DNA from: Pseudarthrobacter defluvii
GTDB taxonomy: Bacteria > Actinomycetota > Actinomycetes > Actinomycetales > Micrococcaceae
Assembly: GCF_030816725.1 (NCBI RefSeq)
Contig: NZ_JAUSYG010000001.1
Span: 434,001 to 498,000 of the forward strand
Length of the DNA: 64,000 nt
Direction: 5' to 3'
Shown piece by piece: positions 1 to 9,233 of this stretch (position 1 is its first letter; every line of letters begins with the position of its first letter). The notes under the pieces were generated by a model. The model was not told the origin of the DNA. It made no database searches and saw only the letters and a program-made list of their open reading frames with translations. Both the position numbers and the translations under genes were made by a program.

Positions 1-95
1 AGGAAGCAGGCAGGACTGCCTCCGTCCTTGGCCGCTGCCTGACCGCGATCGGCTCGGTGGCATTGTTGGCCGGCTTCGTCCTGCCGATGTTCTAA
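1..95 (+). CDS. C-terminal end of a probable membrane protein (partial)
   Basis: The window opens inside a plus-strand reading frame that ends with TAA at 93-95. The 30 visible residues finish in a hydrophobic stretch (about GSVALLAGFVLPMF), which looks like a last transmembrane helix. The stop codon overlaps tail-to-tail by a few bases with the stop codon of the minus-strand DUF202 gene. The family cannot be named from so short a piece. Confidence 0.4.
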   Translation, partial: EAGRTASVLGRCLTAIGSVALLAGFVLPMF

Positions 96-424
96 CTGAC
101 GAAGACAACAACGATGCCCAGTACCCCCAGGGCAACTCCCGCGACAGCGGTCCACAGCACCGCCGGCAGGTCCGCTTCGATGCTCTCGCTGGCCAGGCCG
201 TGGGACCTCGCCTGGTATCGACGGCGCTGGGTGAGGTAAATGGCAAGGGCTGCGCCGCCGGAAACAACCGGCAGCATCAGGATGGGCGCGCCGTACGTGG
301 GAAGCCAGCGCAGGAAGAAGGCGCTCGCCGTTACCAGGGCCAACATGGTCCGGCCCCAGGCAAGGGCGGTCCGTTCGGGCTGCAGGCCGGGATCACCATG
401 GGGGCCGGGGATGCGGGATGCCAC
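92..424 (-). CDS. DUF202 family small membrane protein (downstream copy)
   Basis: 110-residue protein of the DUF202 (YidH-like) family. The N-terminal family signature is visible as LQPERTALAWGRTMLAL, followed by about three hydrophobic helices. The start is taken as GTG at 424, four bases after the TGA of the upstream DUF202 gene (431-429), which places the two in one operon and probably in translational coupling. A longer frame exists, but its extra N-terminus is the shadow of the upstream gene. DUF202 proteins are inner-membrane proteins of unknown function that often occur in adjacent pairs, as here. Confidence 0.75.
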   Translation of the reverse strand: MASRIPGPHGDPGLQPERTALAWGRTMLALVTASAFFLRWLPTYGAPILMLPVVSGGAALAIYLTQRRRYQARSHGLASESIEADLPAVLWTAVAGVALGVLGIVVVFVS

Positions 425-428
425 GGCG

Positions 429-833
429 TCAGCGCCAGAGGGTAAAGACCAGTACGACGGCGGCGGCCAGCGCTCCTGCCCCGGCCAGCAGGGGCACAAA
501 GAGCGGCAGCGGCAGCGGGGCTTTGTTGCGCATGCTCCGCTCCACCCGAAGCCAGCGCACGGCCGCACCGCCACTGAGCATCATTCCCAACAGCAGCAGG
601 AGGACGGCCAGGCCTTTGCGGACCGGCTCGATGAAGACGCCGGACGTAAACGCCTCGATGGCGATGCCGCCCGCCAGCAGCGCGAGTGAGGTGCGGATCC
701 AGGCCAGGAAGGTGCGCTCGTTGGCAAGGGTGAAACGCGGGTCCGGTTCCTCGCCGCCCGGCAGCAGCCGTTCGGCGATTCTTCCGCGCGAGGGTGGGAC
801 CGCTGGCCTGGACGGCTGCTCACTGTTGATCAC
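429..833 (-). CDS. DUF202 family small membrane protein (upstream copy)
   Basis: 134-residue DUF202 protein. After a polar N-terminus, the motif RFTLANERTFLAWIRTSLAL matches the family signature and runs into three predicted membrane helices (roughly residues 46-62, 74-92 and 108-130). It is the first gene of a two-gene minus-strand operon with the DUF202 gene ending at 92. The region just upstream (834-915) is AT-rich for this genome and contains a palindromic element at 887-902 that recurs elsewhere in the window. The biochemical role is unknown; membrane location is predicted from hydrophobicity. Confidence 0.8.
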   Translation of the reverse strand: MINSEQPSRPAVPPSRGRIAERLLPGGEEPDPRFTLANERTFLAWIRTSLALLAGGIAIEAFTSGVFIEPVRKGLAVLLLLLGMMLSGGAAVRWLRVERSMRNKAPLPLPLFVPLLAGAGALAAAVVLVFTLWR

Positions 834-886
834 CGGGCCAGTTTAGCCGCGGCCGTAGTGCCAGGCCCGACGGTGGATTTGAAAAC

Positions 887-902
887 TAAGCATGCTTGCT
901 AA
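887..902. promoter_or_regulatory. Palindromic TAAGCATGCTTGCTAA element upstream of the DUF202 operon
   Basis: 16-base AT-rich element about 55 bases upstream of the first DUF202 start. It contains the perfect palindrome AAGCATGCTT. Near-identical elements occur at 22099-22114 and 23525-23540, each upstream of another transcription unit, and differ mostly by transitions. A shared regulator site or promoter element is inferred. Confidence 0.35.
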
Positions 903-915
903 TAGTTTGGTTCCA

Positions 916-951
916 GCCTCTCCGTTTGGCCCCCCAAACAAGCGGAGAGGC
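916..951 (-). terminator. Stem-loop terminator after lhgO
   Basis: Perfect 9-bp stem (GCCTCTCCG at 916-924 with CGGAGAGGC at 943-951) and an 18-base loop, nine bases beyond the lhgO stop codon. No long U-tract follows, so it is a probable rather than canonical intrinsic terminator. Confidence 0.55.
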
Positions 952-959
952 TTCCATCC

Positions 960-2162
960 TCATGCCGCGTGGCGAAGCAAGGCCCTTTCCGCCAAATGTT
1001 CGCCGATGGGCAGGGCAGCGGTGGCAGCCGGCGACGGCGCATTCAACACGTGGATCATTCGGTCCGTCTCGACCAGCAGGAAATCATGGAGGAGCGTTCC
1101 GTCCCGGCGCACGGCCTGCGCCCTGATCCCGGCCTCGTACGGCTGCAGATCCGCTTTGGCCAGGCCCGGCGCATACTTGCGGCACTCCTGCAGGTAGCTG
1201 CCCTTGAACAACGAGTTCCTGGCCTCACGCACGGCGGTGGCGGCGTTGGACCTTGCCACCTGCCACAGCCCGGGGAACCGCAGATAGCGGGCGACGTCCT
1301 TTAGATCCACGGAAAACTTGGGGTACCCCTCACGGGCCAGGCCCAGCACCGCGTTGGGGCCGACGGTGATGCCGCCGTTGATAGTCGGCGTCAGGTGCAC
1401 GCCCAGGAAGGGCAGGTCCGGGTCAGGCACCGGATAGATAAGGTGGCGCACGTAGTCTGATTTGGCCGCCGGCAGCTCAAAGTACTCGCCGCGGAAGGGG
1501 ATGATCTGGACGTCGATTGCCATGCCCGCCAGCTCCGCCAGCCGGTCCGACTGCAAGCCGGCGCAGGCCACCAGTTGCCGGCAGGAATAGCGTTCCTGGC
1601 CGGCGCCCACTTCCACGTGGTCGGCATGTTCCGCGATGGCGGTCACCCTGGCTCCCGTAATGACTCGTCCGCCGGCCTCCGTTATAAGTTCCGCCAGCCT
1701 GCGCGCCACTTCCTGGTAATCCACGATGCCCGTGCTGGGAATGAACAGTGCGCCCAGGCCGGAAACATTGGGCTCGCGCCGGGTTAGTTCCGCCTGGTCA
1801 AGGCGCTCGCAGTCCAAACCGTGGACGGCCGCGCGTGCCTCCAGGTTGTCCAGCCGGGCCAGCTCCACGGCCGACGTGGCCACCAGCAGCTTGCCTGGCT
1901 CGGCGAACCTGATGCCGTGCTCCCGGCAGAAGTCCTTGGTCTGTTGGGCCCCGGCCTTGCTGAACCGCGCCTTGAGACTGCCTGGGGCGTAGTAAATTCC
2001 GGAATGGATAACCCCGCTGTTGTGCCCCGTCTGGTGCGAAGCCGGCGTTTCGGCGGCCTCGAGCAGGACCAGCGAGGCCCCGGGCTGTTTCCGCAACAGC
2101 TGGTAGGCGGTAGCCAGGCCCACAATTCCGCCGCCAATAACGCAGTAATCCGCCCGCTCCAC
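960..2162 (-). CDS. lhgO: L-2-hydroxyglutarate oxidase
   Basis: FAD-dependent oxidase/dehydrogenase that converts L-2-hydroxyglutarate to 2-oxoglutarate, a metabolite-repair and lysine/glutarate-catabolism step. The N-terminal dinucleotide-binding motif reads YCVIGGGIVGLATAYQLL. Other family marks are SHQTGHNSGVIHSGIYY and GGITVGPNAVL. GTG at 2162 is preferred (400 residues) because the minus strand has a GAAAGG ribosome-binding site at the right distance and the Rossmann motif then begins close to the N-terminus, as is usual. A GTG at 2198 would add 12 residues but has no good ribosome-binding site. YnfA lies upstream on the same strand, ending 85 bases before this start. Confidence 0.9.
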   Translation of the reverse strand: MERADYCVIGGGIVGLATAYQLLRKQPGASLVLLEAAETPASHQTGHNSGVIHSGIYYAPGSLKARFSKAGAQQTKDFCREHGIRFAEPGKLLVATSAVELARLDNLEARAAVHGLDCERLDQAELTRREPNVSGLGALFIPSTGIVDYQEVARRLAELITEAGGRVITGARVTAIAEHADHVEVGAGQERYSCRQLVACAGLQSDRLAELAGMAIDVQIIPFRGEYFELPAAKSDYVRHLIYPVPDPDLPFLGVHLTPTINGGITVGPNAVLGLAREGYPKFSVDLKDVARYLRFPGLWQVARSNAATAVREARNSLFKGSYLQECRKYAPGLAKADLQPYEAGIRAQAVRRDGTLLHDFLLVETDRMIHVLNAPSPAATAALPIGEHLAERALLRHAA

Positions 2163-2198
2163 AGCTTCCGCCTTTCGTCGTGGCTCGATCTTAGCCAC

Positions 2199-2254
2199 CG
2201 CCCGGCTGCTTTAGGCGGTCAGGCTGGTTATCAGCCGCCCGGCTGCTTTAGGCG
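2199..2254. repeat. 19-bp direct repeat pair between ynfA and lhgO
   Basis: The 19-mer beginning CGCCCGGCTGCTTTAGG occurs identically at 2199-2217 and 2236-2254. The second copy spans the stop codon of the YnfA gene; the first lies in the lhgO upstream region. A local 37-bp duplication is the simplest explanation, and it supports the view that lhgO starts downstream, at 2162. Confidence 0.7.
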
Positions 2255-2607
2255 CCGCTCCGCGGGGCAAACATAATCACGGCAACGCCAAGCAGGCAGA
2301 CCAGCGACCCGGCGATGTCCCACCGGTCCGGGCGGAAGCCGTCAAAGGCCATTCCCCAAGCCAGAGACCCCGCCACAAACACTCCACCGTAGGCGGCAAG
2401 GATCCTGCCGAAATGCGCGTCGGGCTGGAGGGTGGCCACGAAGCCGTAGGCGCCCAGGGCGATCACGCCGAGCCCCGCCCACCACCAGTCCCTGCCCTCG
2501 CGCACGGCCTGCCACACCAGCCAGGCCCCGCCGATTTCCACGGCGGCGGCCAGCACGAACAGCACGATGGTCTTGAAAATGTTGACGGTGTCTTCCGGAA
2601 TGCCCAC
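2248..2607 (-). CDS. YnfA/UPF0060 family membrane protein
   Basis: 119-residue protein of the UPF0060 (YnfA) family. It consists almost entirely of four predicted membrane helices and carries the family marks [15 protein letters not shown] and [15 protein letters not shown]. The family is related to small multidrug resistance (SMR) transporters, but substrate and function are not established. It is divergent from the flavin monooxygenase gene (start 2662); the 54 bases between must hold both promoters. It precedes lhgO on the same strand. Confidence 0.85.
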   Translation of the reverse strand: MGIPEDTVNIFKTIVLFVLAAAVEIGGAWLVWQAVREGRDWWWAGLGVIALGAYGFVATLQPDAHFGRILAAYGGVFVAGSLAWGMAFDGFRPDRWDIAGSLVCLLGVAVIMFAPRSGA

Positions 2608-2661
2608 GCAGCCATCATGCCAGCCGGGAATGCCGCCACTGGCAGGACAGTTGGGGGAGGT

Positions 2662-3687
2662 ATGGAGCGTATTGGATTCCTTTCATTTGGCCATTGGGGT
2701 CCCGGCCAGGGTTCCCAAACCAGGACGGCGGCGGACGCCCTTCTCCAGGCGATTGAACTGGCCGTGGCCGCTGAGGAACTGGGGGTGGACGGGGCGTTCT
2801 TCCGTGTCCACCACTTCGCCCGGCAGCAGGCATCGCCCTTCCCCCTCCTGTCAGCCATCGCGGCCCGCACCAGCCGGATCGAAATCGGCACCGGGGTGAT
2901 CGACATGCGCTACGAGAATCCGTTGTACATGGCGGAGGAGGCCGCGGCGGCGGACCTGATCAGCGGCGGCAGGCTGCAGTTGGGCATCAGCCGTGGTTCA
3001 CCCGAGCCCGCCCGGGAAGGCGCATCAGCATTTGGCTACCGTCCGCAGCCGGGAGAGACGGATGCGGACATGGCCCGCCGCCACACGGAGGTCTTCCGTA
3101 AAGCCATCGCTGGAGCAGGCATTGCCCAGGCTGATCCACGTTTTGCCGGCGCTGCCTCCGGCCTCCTCCCCATCCAGCCCCAGTCACCGGGCCTGACGGA
3201 ACGGATCTGGTGGGGTGCGGGCAGCAGGAAAACGGCTGTGTGGGCCGCGGAACTGGGCATGAACCTGATGAGCTCCACCCTGCTCACTGAGGACACCGGG
3301 GTTCCCTTCCACGAACTCCAAGCCGAACAGATCCAGTTGTTCAGGGATGCTTGGGCCGCGGCAGGACATTCCCACACCCCGCGCGTCTCGGTCAGCCGCA
3401 GCGTCCTTCCGATCGTTGATGAAGAGGACAAGTACTACTTCGCGGGCAGCGTCCTGCGTGATGGCCGCGACCAGGTAGGCATCATCGACGGCACGACCGC
3501 AAGGTTTGGCAAGAGCTACGTGGGCCCGCCCGACCTCCTGGCGGAACAGCTCGCGGCCGACACTGCAGTGCAGGCGGCGGATACCCTGCTGCTGACCATT
3601 CCGAACCAGCTCGGCGTGGATTTCAACGCCAAGCTGCTGGGCAATATCGCGGACCACGTGGCCCCCGCCCTGGGATGGAGCCGATAG
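2662..3687 (+). CDS. LLM-class flavin-dependent oxidoreductase (luciferase-like monooxygenase)
   Basis: 341 residues, beginning [15 protein letters not shown], with the single TIM-barrel fold of bacterial luciferase-like monooxygenases. Visible family features are [17 protein letters not shown] near residue 45, [21 protein letters not shown], and [13 protein letters not shown]. These enzymes use FMNH2 or F420 to oxidise organic substrates; the actual substrate cannot be read from the sequence. The ATG at 2662 is chosen because it begins the conserved part of the protein and follows a GGGGGAGG purine run, although the spacing is short. An upstream in-frame extension is the shadow of the YnfA gene. 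Confidence 0.85.
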   Translation: MERIGFLSFGHWGPGQGSQTRTAADALLQAIELAVAAEELGVDGAFFRVHHFARQQASPFPLLSAIAARTSRIEIGTGVIDMRYENPLYMAEEAAAADLISGGRLQLGISRGSPEPAREGASAFGYRPQPGETDADMARRHTEVFRKAIAGAGIAQADPRFAGAASGLLPIQPQSPGLTERIWWGAGSRKTAVWAAELGMNLMSSTLLTEDTGVPFHELQAEQIQLFRDAWAAAGHSHTPRVSVSRSVLPIVDEEDKYYFAGSVLRDGRDQVGIIDGTTARFGKSYVGPPDLLAEQLAADTAVQAADTLLLTIPNQLGVDFNAKLLGNIADHVAPALGWSR

Positions 3688-3801
3688 AACGCTGGGAACC
3701 TTTTGTGAGACCTAACCGTTACTATTAAGGTGCGTGTGGGGGCTTCGTGCACCCAACTACACTGTGACTGCTGAACGGTCATATGACGGAGAGAGAGAAA
3801 T

Positions 3802-3834
3802 ATGGCTCGCGCCGCCCTAGGCTTTAACGCATGA
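3802..3834 (+). CDS. Possible 10-residue leader ORF (MARAALGFNA) coupled to the reductase gene
   Basis: Short ORF with a purine-rich ribosome-binding site (GGAGAGAGAG, 3788-3797) just upstream of its ATG. Its stop codon overlaps the start codon of the next gene in an ATGA arrangement (3831-3834). The reductase ATG has no Shine-Dalgarno sequence of its own and an in-frame TAA two codons upstream, so it may be translated by re-initiation after this leader. No function is claimed for the peptide itself. Confidence 0.45.
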   Translation: MARAALGFNA

Positions 3835-4928
3835 TCCGGCTACGACAGCTGGCCCAGGCGGCCTCAGTCCTCACCACGCCCTTGACGCCTGAAGACGTTC
3901 TTTCCCTGTTCAACCCTGTCTACTCCGCCCGGCAGCTGCGCGGCGTGGTTACCCGGGTGGTCCAGGAGACCGCCCAGTCGGCAACCATCTTTTTCCGCCC
4001 CGGCCGCGGATGGAAGGCCCACCTTGCAGGACAGTGGGCCCGCATCGGCGTCGAACTCGACGGGGTCCGCCACTGGCGGTCGTACTCCCTCAGCGCCCCG
4101 GCGGGCAAGGACCCCGCCATCACCGTCACGGACGTCGGCGCGGTCTCCGGCACCCTGGTGCGTACCACCAAGCCCGGCGATGTCCTGTTCCTAGCCCCGC
4201 CGCAGGGTGACTTCGTGCTTCCCGAGCATCCGCGCCCCCTCCTCATGGTCACCGCCGGCAGCGGCATCACTCCGGTGATGTCCATGATCCGCACCCTTGT
4301 GCCGCGGCGTCCCGATGCCGACGTCGTGCTGGTCCATTCAGCCCGCACGCCCGGCGACAGCCTGTTCCGTGAGGAACTTGCCGAGCTCGCCGACCAGTTC
4401 CCCAACTTCCGCTTGGCGCACTGGTACACCGGTGAACAGGGCCGGATGGACTTCTCCAGCACCCGCGAGCTGGACGAGATCTGCCCCGACTGGAAGGAAC
4501 GGGCGGCCTACGCCTGCGGCCCGGACAGCTTCCTGGACGACGCCGAGGCGTTGTGGAAGCGCGCGGCCTTGACCACGCGCGCCCCCGGCACCGACGTCGC
4601 GGTGGCCGGCGATGCCGGCAACCTGATGATCGAACGCTTCAACACCACCTTCAACGCCGGAGTTGGGCACGACGGCGGCCTGGTCACCTTTGAAGCCAGC
4701 GACCGGGAGGTGGAGGCCGACGGCGACACCCCCATCCTGGACATCGGCGAGGACGCCGGGGTGCTGATGCCCAGCGGATGCCGCATGGGTATCTGCCACA
4801 GCTGCCTCACCCCGCTTCTGGCCGGGCAGGTCCGCGACCTCCGCACCGGCGAAATCCACGGCGAACCCGGCCAACTGATCCAAACGTGTGTCTCGGCAGC
4901 CGCCGGACCCGTCAACCTCGAACTCTGA
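3831..4928 (+). CDS. Ferredoxin reductase with C-terminal 2Fe-2S domain, probable desaturase electron donor
   Basis: 365-residue flavoprotein reductase fused to a plant-type ferredoxin domain. The FAD-binding part contains HWRSYSLSAPAG, the NAD(P)-binding part VTAGSGITPVMSMIRTL and YACGPDSFLDDAE, and the C-terminal domain the 2Fe-2S ligands C317, C322, C325 and C353 (C-x4-C-x2-C-x27-C). It would move electrons from NAD(P)H to the fatty-acid desaturase encoded 13 bases downstream; such reductase/desaturase pairs are common in actinobacteria. The start is the only plausible in-frame ATG; it lacks its own ribosome-binding site and overlaps the stop of the small ORF at 3802. Confidence 0.9.
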   Translation: MIRLRQLAQAASVLTTPLTPEDVLSLFNPVYSARQLRGVVTRVVQETAQSATIFFRPGRGWKAHLAGQWARIGVELDGVRHWRSYSLSAPAGKDPAITVTDVGAVSGTLVRTTKPGDVLFLAPPQGDFVLPEHPRPLLMVTAGSGITPVMSMIRTLVPRRPDADVVLVHSARTPGDSLFREELAELADQFPNFRLAHWYTGEQGRMDFSSTRELDEICPDWKERAAYACGPDSFLDDAEALWKRAALTTRAPGTDVAVAGDAGNLMIERFNTTFNAGVGHDGGLVTFEASDREVEADGDTPILDIGEDAGVLMPSGCRMGICHSCLTPLLAGQVRDLRTGEIHGEPGQLIQTCVSAAAGPVNLEL

Positions 4929-4941
4929 GGAGCAGCACCGT

Positions 4942-6126
4942 ATGTCTGTCATCTCACCCGCAAATACCACTGCCGCCGCAGGTGCCAACGCCGGCACCTC
5001 CAGGACGCGTCCCGGAAAGCTGGCCGAATCGGGAAGTCCCACCGTCCGGCCGCCGGCTGCCGCCCACCTCACCGACGAACAGGTGGCGGAGCTGGGCCGT
5101 GAGCTCGACGCCATCCGGGACGAGATCCTGGGCAAGCGCGGCGCGGAAGACGCCGCCTACATCCGCCGCATGATCAAGATCCAGCGCGGCCTGGAACTTT
5201 CCGGCCGTGCTGCCCTGCTGGTGGGAAAGAACAAAGCCGCCTGGGTCACGGGCACCACGCTGCTGAGCCTGGCCAAGATCCTGGAAAACATGGAACTGGG
5301 CCACAACATCCTGCACGGCCAGTGGGACTGGATGCGGGACCCGGACATCCACTCCACCACCTGGGAATGGGACTTCGTCACGCCGTCGCGGTCCTGGCAG
5401 CACACCCACAACGACCTGCACCACCGCTGGACCAACGTGGTGGGCAAGGACAACGACGTCGGATACAACCTCCTGCGCATGGACGAGCAGCAGCCGTGGA
5501 AGCCCATCAACCTGGCCAACCCGCTGTTCAACGCCATCCTGGCCCCGGTCTTCGAGTGGGGCATCGCAATCTATGACCTCGAGCTGACCGAGTACAAAGA
5601 AGGCACCAAATCCAAGGAGGCCCTCCTCAAGGACCTCAAGGCCCTGGGCAAGAAGGTTGTCACCCAGTTCACCAAGGACTACGCCGCCACGCCCGCGTTG
5701 GCCATGATGACCGGCTCGGCCAAGCAGGCCCTCTTCGGCACTATCACGGCGAACGCGGTGCGTAACGTCTGGGCACACGCGGTCATCTTCTGCGGCCACT
5801 TCCCGGAAGGAACGGACACCTTCACGGAGGAAATGGTGGACGGCGAAACCCGCGGCGACTGGTACGTGCGCCAGATGATCGGGTCCGCCAACATCTCAGG
5901 CTCCAAGTTCATGCACCTGATGACCGGCAACCTCTCCCACCAGATTGAGCACCACCTCTTCCCGGACCTGCCCTCCAACCGGTACGCAGAGGTGGCACCC
6001 AGGGTCCGCGAGATCTGCCAGCGCTACGGCCTGAAGTACACCACGGGGCCGCTGCTGAAGCAGGTAGGTTCCTCGTGGGCCAAGGTCTTCAAGCTGGCCC
6101 TGCCTGGTAAGACTGCCCGGGCCTAG
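4942..6126 (+). CDS. Membrane fatty acid (acyl-lipid) desaturase
   Basis: 394-residue membrane di-iron desaturase that introduces a double bond into fatty-acyl chains. The three histidine boxes are present: HNILH (residues 121-125), HTHNDLHH (154-161) and HQIEHH in the C-terminal third. ATG 4942 follows GAGGAGC. The first 45 residues are Ser/Thr/Pro/Ala-rich and probably a disordered cytoplasmic tail. The gene forms an operon with the upstream 2Fe-2S reductase, its likely electron donor. In this group such pairs are often linked to membrane-fluidity adaptation, but no cold-response element is visible here. Confidence 0.92.
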   Translation: MSVISPANTTAAAGANAGTSRTRPGKLAESGSPTVRPPAAAHLTDEQVAELGRELDAIRDEILGKRGAEDAAYIRRMIKIQRGLELSGRAALLVGKNKAAWVTGTTLLSLAKILENMELGHNILHGQWDWMRDPDIHSTTWEWDFVTPSRSWQHTHNDLHHRWTNVVGKDNDVGYNLLRMDEQQPWKPINLANPLFNAILAPVFEWGIAIYDLELTEYKEGTKSKEALLKDLKALGKKVVTQFTKDYAATPALAMMTGSAKQALFGTITANAVRNVWAHAVIFCGHFPEGTDTFTEEMVDGETRGDWYVRQMIGSANISGSKFMHLMTGNLSHQIEHHLFPDLPSNRYAEVAPRVREICQRYGLKYTTGPLLKQVGSSWAKVFKLALPGKTARA

Positions 6127-6143
6127 GCCCGGAATCCTCACAA

Positions 6144-6181
6144 CGCAGAAGTGACCCGGCCTCGGCCGGGTCACTTCTGCG
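6144..6181. terminator. Perfect 18-bp stem bidirectional terminator
   Basis: Perfect inverted repeat of 18-base arms (6144-6161 and 6164-6181) with only two central bases. It lies between the convergent desaturase and CDF transporter genes and can terminate both. Confidence 0.85.
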
Positions 6182-6186
6182 TCGCG

Positions 6187-7296
6187 CTACCGCCGGGTGC
6201 CGGGAGCCAGGAGCATATGGTCCAGCTTGGGCAGTGCCTGCCGAAGCCGGTGGTCGGCGCGGTCAAGGACCTCCTCAGCCTGCGACAACTCTGTGTCTGC
6301 CAGTTCTATGCGTGCCGAGCCCTGCAGCCGGTGGCCCGACCACCGCAGCTGCAGGTGCTGGACGCCGAGGACGCCCGGCGTCCCCTCCAGCGCGGACTGG
6401 GCACGCGACACCAGCTCCGGTTCGATGCCATCCATAAGCCGCCGTCCGATACTCCGGACAGTGCCCCACAGCAGCACCATGATGGCTGCGGAGATGACCA
6501 GCCCCACGATCGGGTCCGCCAGCGGAAAACCGAGCATGACGCCGACGGCGCCGATCACCACCGCCAGTGACGTGAAGCCGTCCGTCCGGGCATGCACGCC
6601 GTCGGCAACCAGCGCCGCGGAACCGATCCTGCGGCCCACCCGGATGCGGTAGATGGCCACCGCCTCATTTCCGGCGAAGCCGATCAGTCCTGCGGCCATG
6701 ACCCAGCCCAGGTTCTGCAGCGGCTGGAGATTGATCAACCGGTCCACGGACTGCCAGCCGGCAACGACGGCGGAGAGGGCCACCACTGCCACGATGAACA
6801 GGCCGGCCAGATCCTCCGCCCTGCCGTAACCGTACGTGTACCGGCGGGTGGCTGCCCGTCGGCCCAGGATGAAGGCAACCCACAGGGGCACAGCTGTCAG
6901 GGCGTCGGAGAAGTTGTGGATGGTGTCCGCCAGCAGGGCCACTGAACTGCTGAACAGGACCACTACGAACTGCAGCACGGTGGTGGCCAGCAGGAGGAAC
7001 ATGCTGATCTTCAGCGCCCGGATGCCCTCGCTGCTGGCCTCCATGGCGTCGTCAATGGAATCGGCGGCATCGTGCGTGTGCGGAACGAACAGTTCGAACA
7101 GCCAGCCCTTGAAACCCGAATGGTGATGGTGGCCGTGCCCGTCGTGGTCATGGTCGTGGTGGTGCTCATGGCCGTGGTCGTGCGGGTGGTCGTGGTCATG
7201 CTCGTGGGGGTGCTCATGACCGTGGTCGTGCCCGCCGTGCCCCTCCGCATGGGCGTGGCTGTGGGTATGCGTTGACTCCTGGTGCGGCCCGCTCAT
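6187..7296 (-). CDS. Cation diffusion facilitator (zinc-type) with His-rich N-terminus
   Basis: 369-residue CDF-family efflux protein. Residues about 9-60 are an extreme His/Asp/Gly-rich tract (runs such as HEHPHEHDHDHPHDHGHEHH), a probable zinc-binding cytosolic segment. Six membrane helices follow, with the CDF metal-site motifs SSSVALLADTIHNFSDAL and ALVADGVHARTDGFTS (HxxxD type), then a cytoplasmic C-terminal domain with LDGT/GV-like regulatory fold features. The ATG at 7296 has an AAAGGAG ribosome-binding site and overlaps the stop of the ArsR gene (ATGA). Zn2+ (possibly Co2+/Ni2+) proton antiport is the family function; the pairing with ArsR implies metal-inducible expression. Confidence 0.92.
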   Translation of the reverse strand: MSGPHQESTHTHSHAHAEGHGGHDHGHEHPHEHDHDHPHDHGHEHHHDHDHDGHGHHHHSGFKGWLFELFVPHTHDAADSIDDAMEASSEGIRALKISMFLLLATTVLQFVVVLFSSSVALLADTIHNFSDALTAVPLWVAFILGRRAATRRYTYGYGRAEDLAGLFIVAVVALSAVVAGWQSVDRLINLQPLQNLGWVMAAGLIGFAGNEAVAIYRIRVGRRIGSAALVADGVHARTDGFTSLAVVIGAVGVMLGFPLADPIVGLVISAAIMVLLWGTVRSIGRRLMDGIEPELVSRAQSALEGTPGVLGVQHLQLRWSGHRLQGSARIELADTELSQAEEVLDRADHRLRQALPKLDHMLLAPGTRR

Positions 7297-7676
7297 GAGG
7301 CACTCCTTTGCGCAGAATGGTTGGTGATGCGGTGGTGTGCTGGCTCTCCGCCAAGGGCGTGTTCGGCCTGGAAGATCGCATCCGCCACCAGCTGCCGTGC
7401 ATGCTCGTTTTCCAGCCGGTAGAGCACACGCGTCCCGTCCTGCCGCGTGGACACCATCCGGGCCAGGCGCATTTTCGCCAGGTGCTGGGACACGGCGGCG
7501 GGTGACTTGCCCACAACGTCCGCCAGTGCGCCCACCGCCATCTCGCCATCCCGCAGCGCCAGGATGATCCGAACCCTGGTGGCGTCCGCGAGCATGGCGA
7601 ACACCTCCACGGCCAGTTCCACGTACTGGCTGTCCGTTCCCAGCGAGCAAGCACTGTTATCTGCATTCATGCGCAT
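7293..7676 (-). CDS. ArsR/SmtB-family metal-responsive repressor
   Basis: 127-residue winged-helix regulator. The helix-turn-helix lies in MAVGALADVVGKSPAAVSQH (about residues 45-64), preceded by EVFAMLADATRVRIILAL and followed by the wing MVSTRQDGTRVLYRL. Its stop overlaps the CDF transporter start by four bases, so the two are translationally coupled. It probably represses its own operon and is released by zinc or a related metal. Start could be ATG 7676 or ATG 7670; neither has a strong ribosome-binding site, and a short-leader or leaderless transcript is possible. Heptamer repeats just upstream (7679-7693) are an operator candidate. Confidence 0.88.
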   Translation of the reverse strand: MRMNADNSACSLGTDSQYVELAVEVFAMLADATRVRIILALRDGEMAVGALADVVGKSPAAVSQHLAKMRLARMVSTRQDGTRVLYRLENEHARQLVADAIFQAEHALGGEPAHHRITNHSAQRSAS

Positions 7677-7693
7677 ATATTGTCACATTGTCA
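7672..7693. promoter_or_regulatory. Candidate ArsR operator/promoter region
   Basis: Immediately upstream of the arsR-type start are two direct heptamers ATTGTCA (7679-7685 and 7687-7693; TGACAAT on the minus strand) in phase by 8 bases, abutting the 8-bp palindrome ATGCGCAT (7669-7676). This AT-rich block is distinct from the surroundings and is the best place for operator and promoter. Confidence 0.35.
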
Positions 7694-7771
7694 GGCTGGG
7701 GGCGCACAGCGGCGGGTGCCGCCGTCGTCAAATTACCGCCTGCCCACGGGCAGCCGGGCACCCTAGAGTAG

Positions 7772-8668
<897 letters not shown>

Positions 8669-8676
8669 CACCCGTG

Positions 8677-8712
8677 CGCGTCCGACGGCGGCACGGGCCG
8701 CCGTCGGACGCG
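8677..8712. terminator. 15-bp stem terminator after the hydrolase gene
   Basis: Perfect 15-bp stem (8677-8691 with 8698-8712) around a six-base loop, nine bases past the hydrolase stop and upstream of the convergent receiver gene. It could serve both strands. Confidence 0.8.
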
Positions 8713-8754
8713 TCACCTCTGCCGGGAGTTACGGATCATGTCCCGGCGGCCAGC

Positions 8755-9165
8755 TCAGCAGTGGGATTTGCCCGGTGTATGTGGCTCCCGTGAAACAGCC
8801 GCCGCAGGGCACAGCTGCCCGGCGAGCTCCTTCAGTTCCCCGGGGCGGAAAGGCTTGGTGAGGTAGCCTGCGGCCCCTGACGCCATGCCTGCCAGCACGT
8901 CATCCTGCTCCGACCGGGCGGTCAGGAACAGCAGGGGAGCGGTGCTGAGCGCACGGATGGCGCGGGCCACCACGTGCCCGTCCATGTCCGGCAGGCCAAG
9001 GTCCAGGGTGACCAGGGCGATGGGGGGATCAGCAGCGGCAGCAATGGCCTCTGCCCCCGTTCCCACGGGCAGGACATCGAAGCCCGCGCGGGACAGGATC
9101 ACACTGATCAGTCCCCGGATATCGTCGTCATCCTCCACGACAAGGCAAACACGCTGCTGTTCCAT
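8755..9165 (-). CDS. Stand-alone response regulator receiver protein
   Basis: 136-residue CheY-like receiver with no output domain. The acidic pocket is EDDDD (residues 11-15), the phospho-acceptor D55 in TLDLGLPD, the conserved T82 and K104 (LTKPF). The last 20 residues are low-complexity. With no DNA-binding domain it must act by protein contact, possibly as a phospho-relay or phosphate sink. No histidine kinase is encoded nearby. The neighbouring GAF-ANTAR gene, same strand and upstream, is another signalling protein, but there is a gap of about 70 bases and no direct evidence of a shared pathway. Confidence 0.85.
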   Translation of the reverse strand: MEQQRVCLVVEDDDDIRGLISVILSRAGFDVLPVGTGAEAIAAAADPPIALVTLDLGLPDMDGHVVARAIRALSTAPLLFLTARSEQDDVLAGMASGAAGYLTKPFRPGELKELAGQLCPAAAVSREPHTPGKSHC

Positions 9166-9233
9166 TCAAGCCCCCCGGCGAAAAGTTGGCACCAGTCTAC
9201 TGGCGGCGGAACGCTTCGCAGCAGGCCGCCGCC

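Noticed and set aside
7072..7275. Plus-strand Val/Met-rich ORF opposite the His-rich part of the CDF gene
   Set aside because: It is simply the reverse reading of the CAC/GAC-rich histidine tract.
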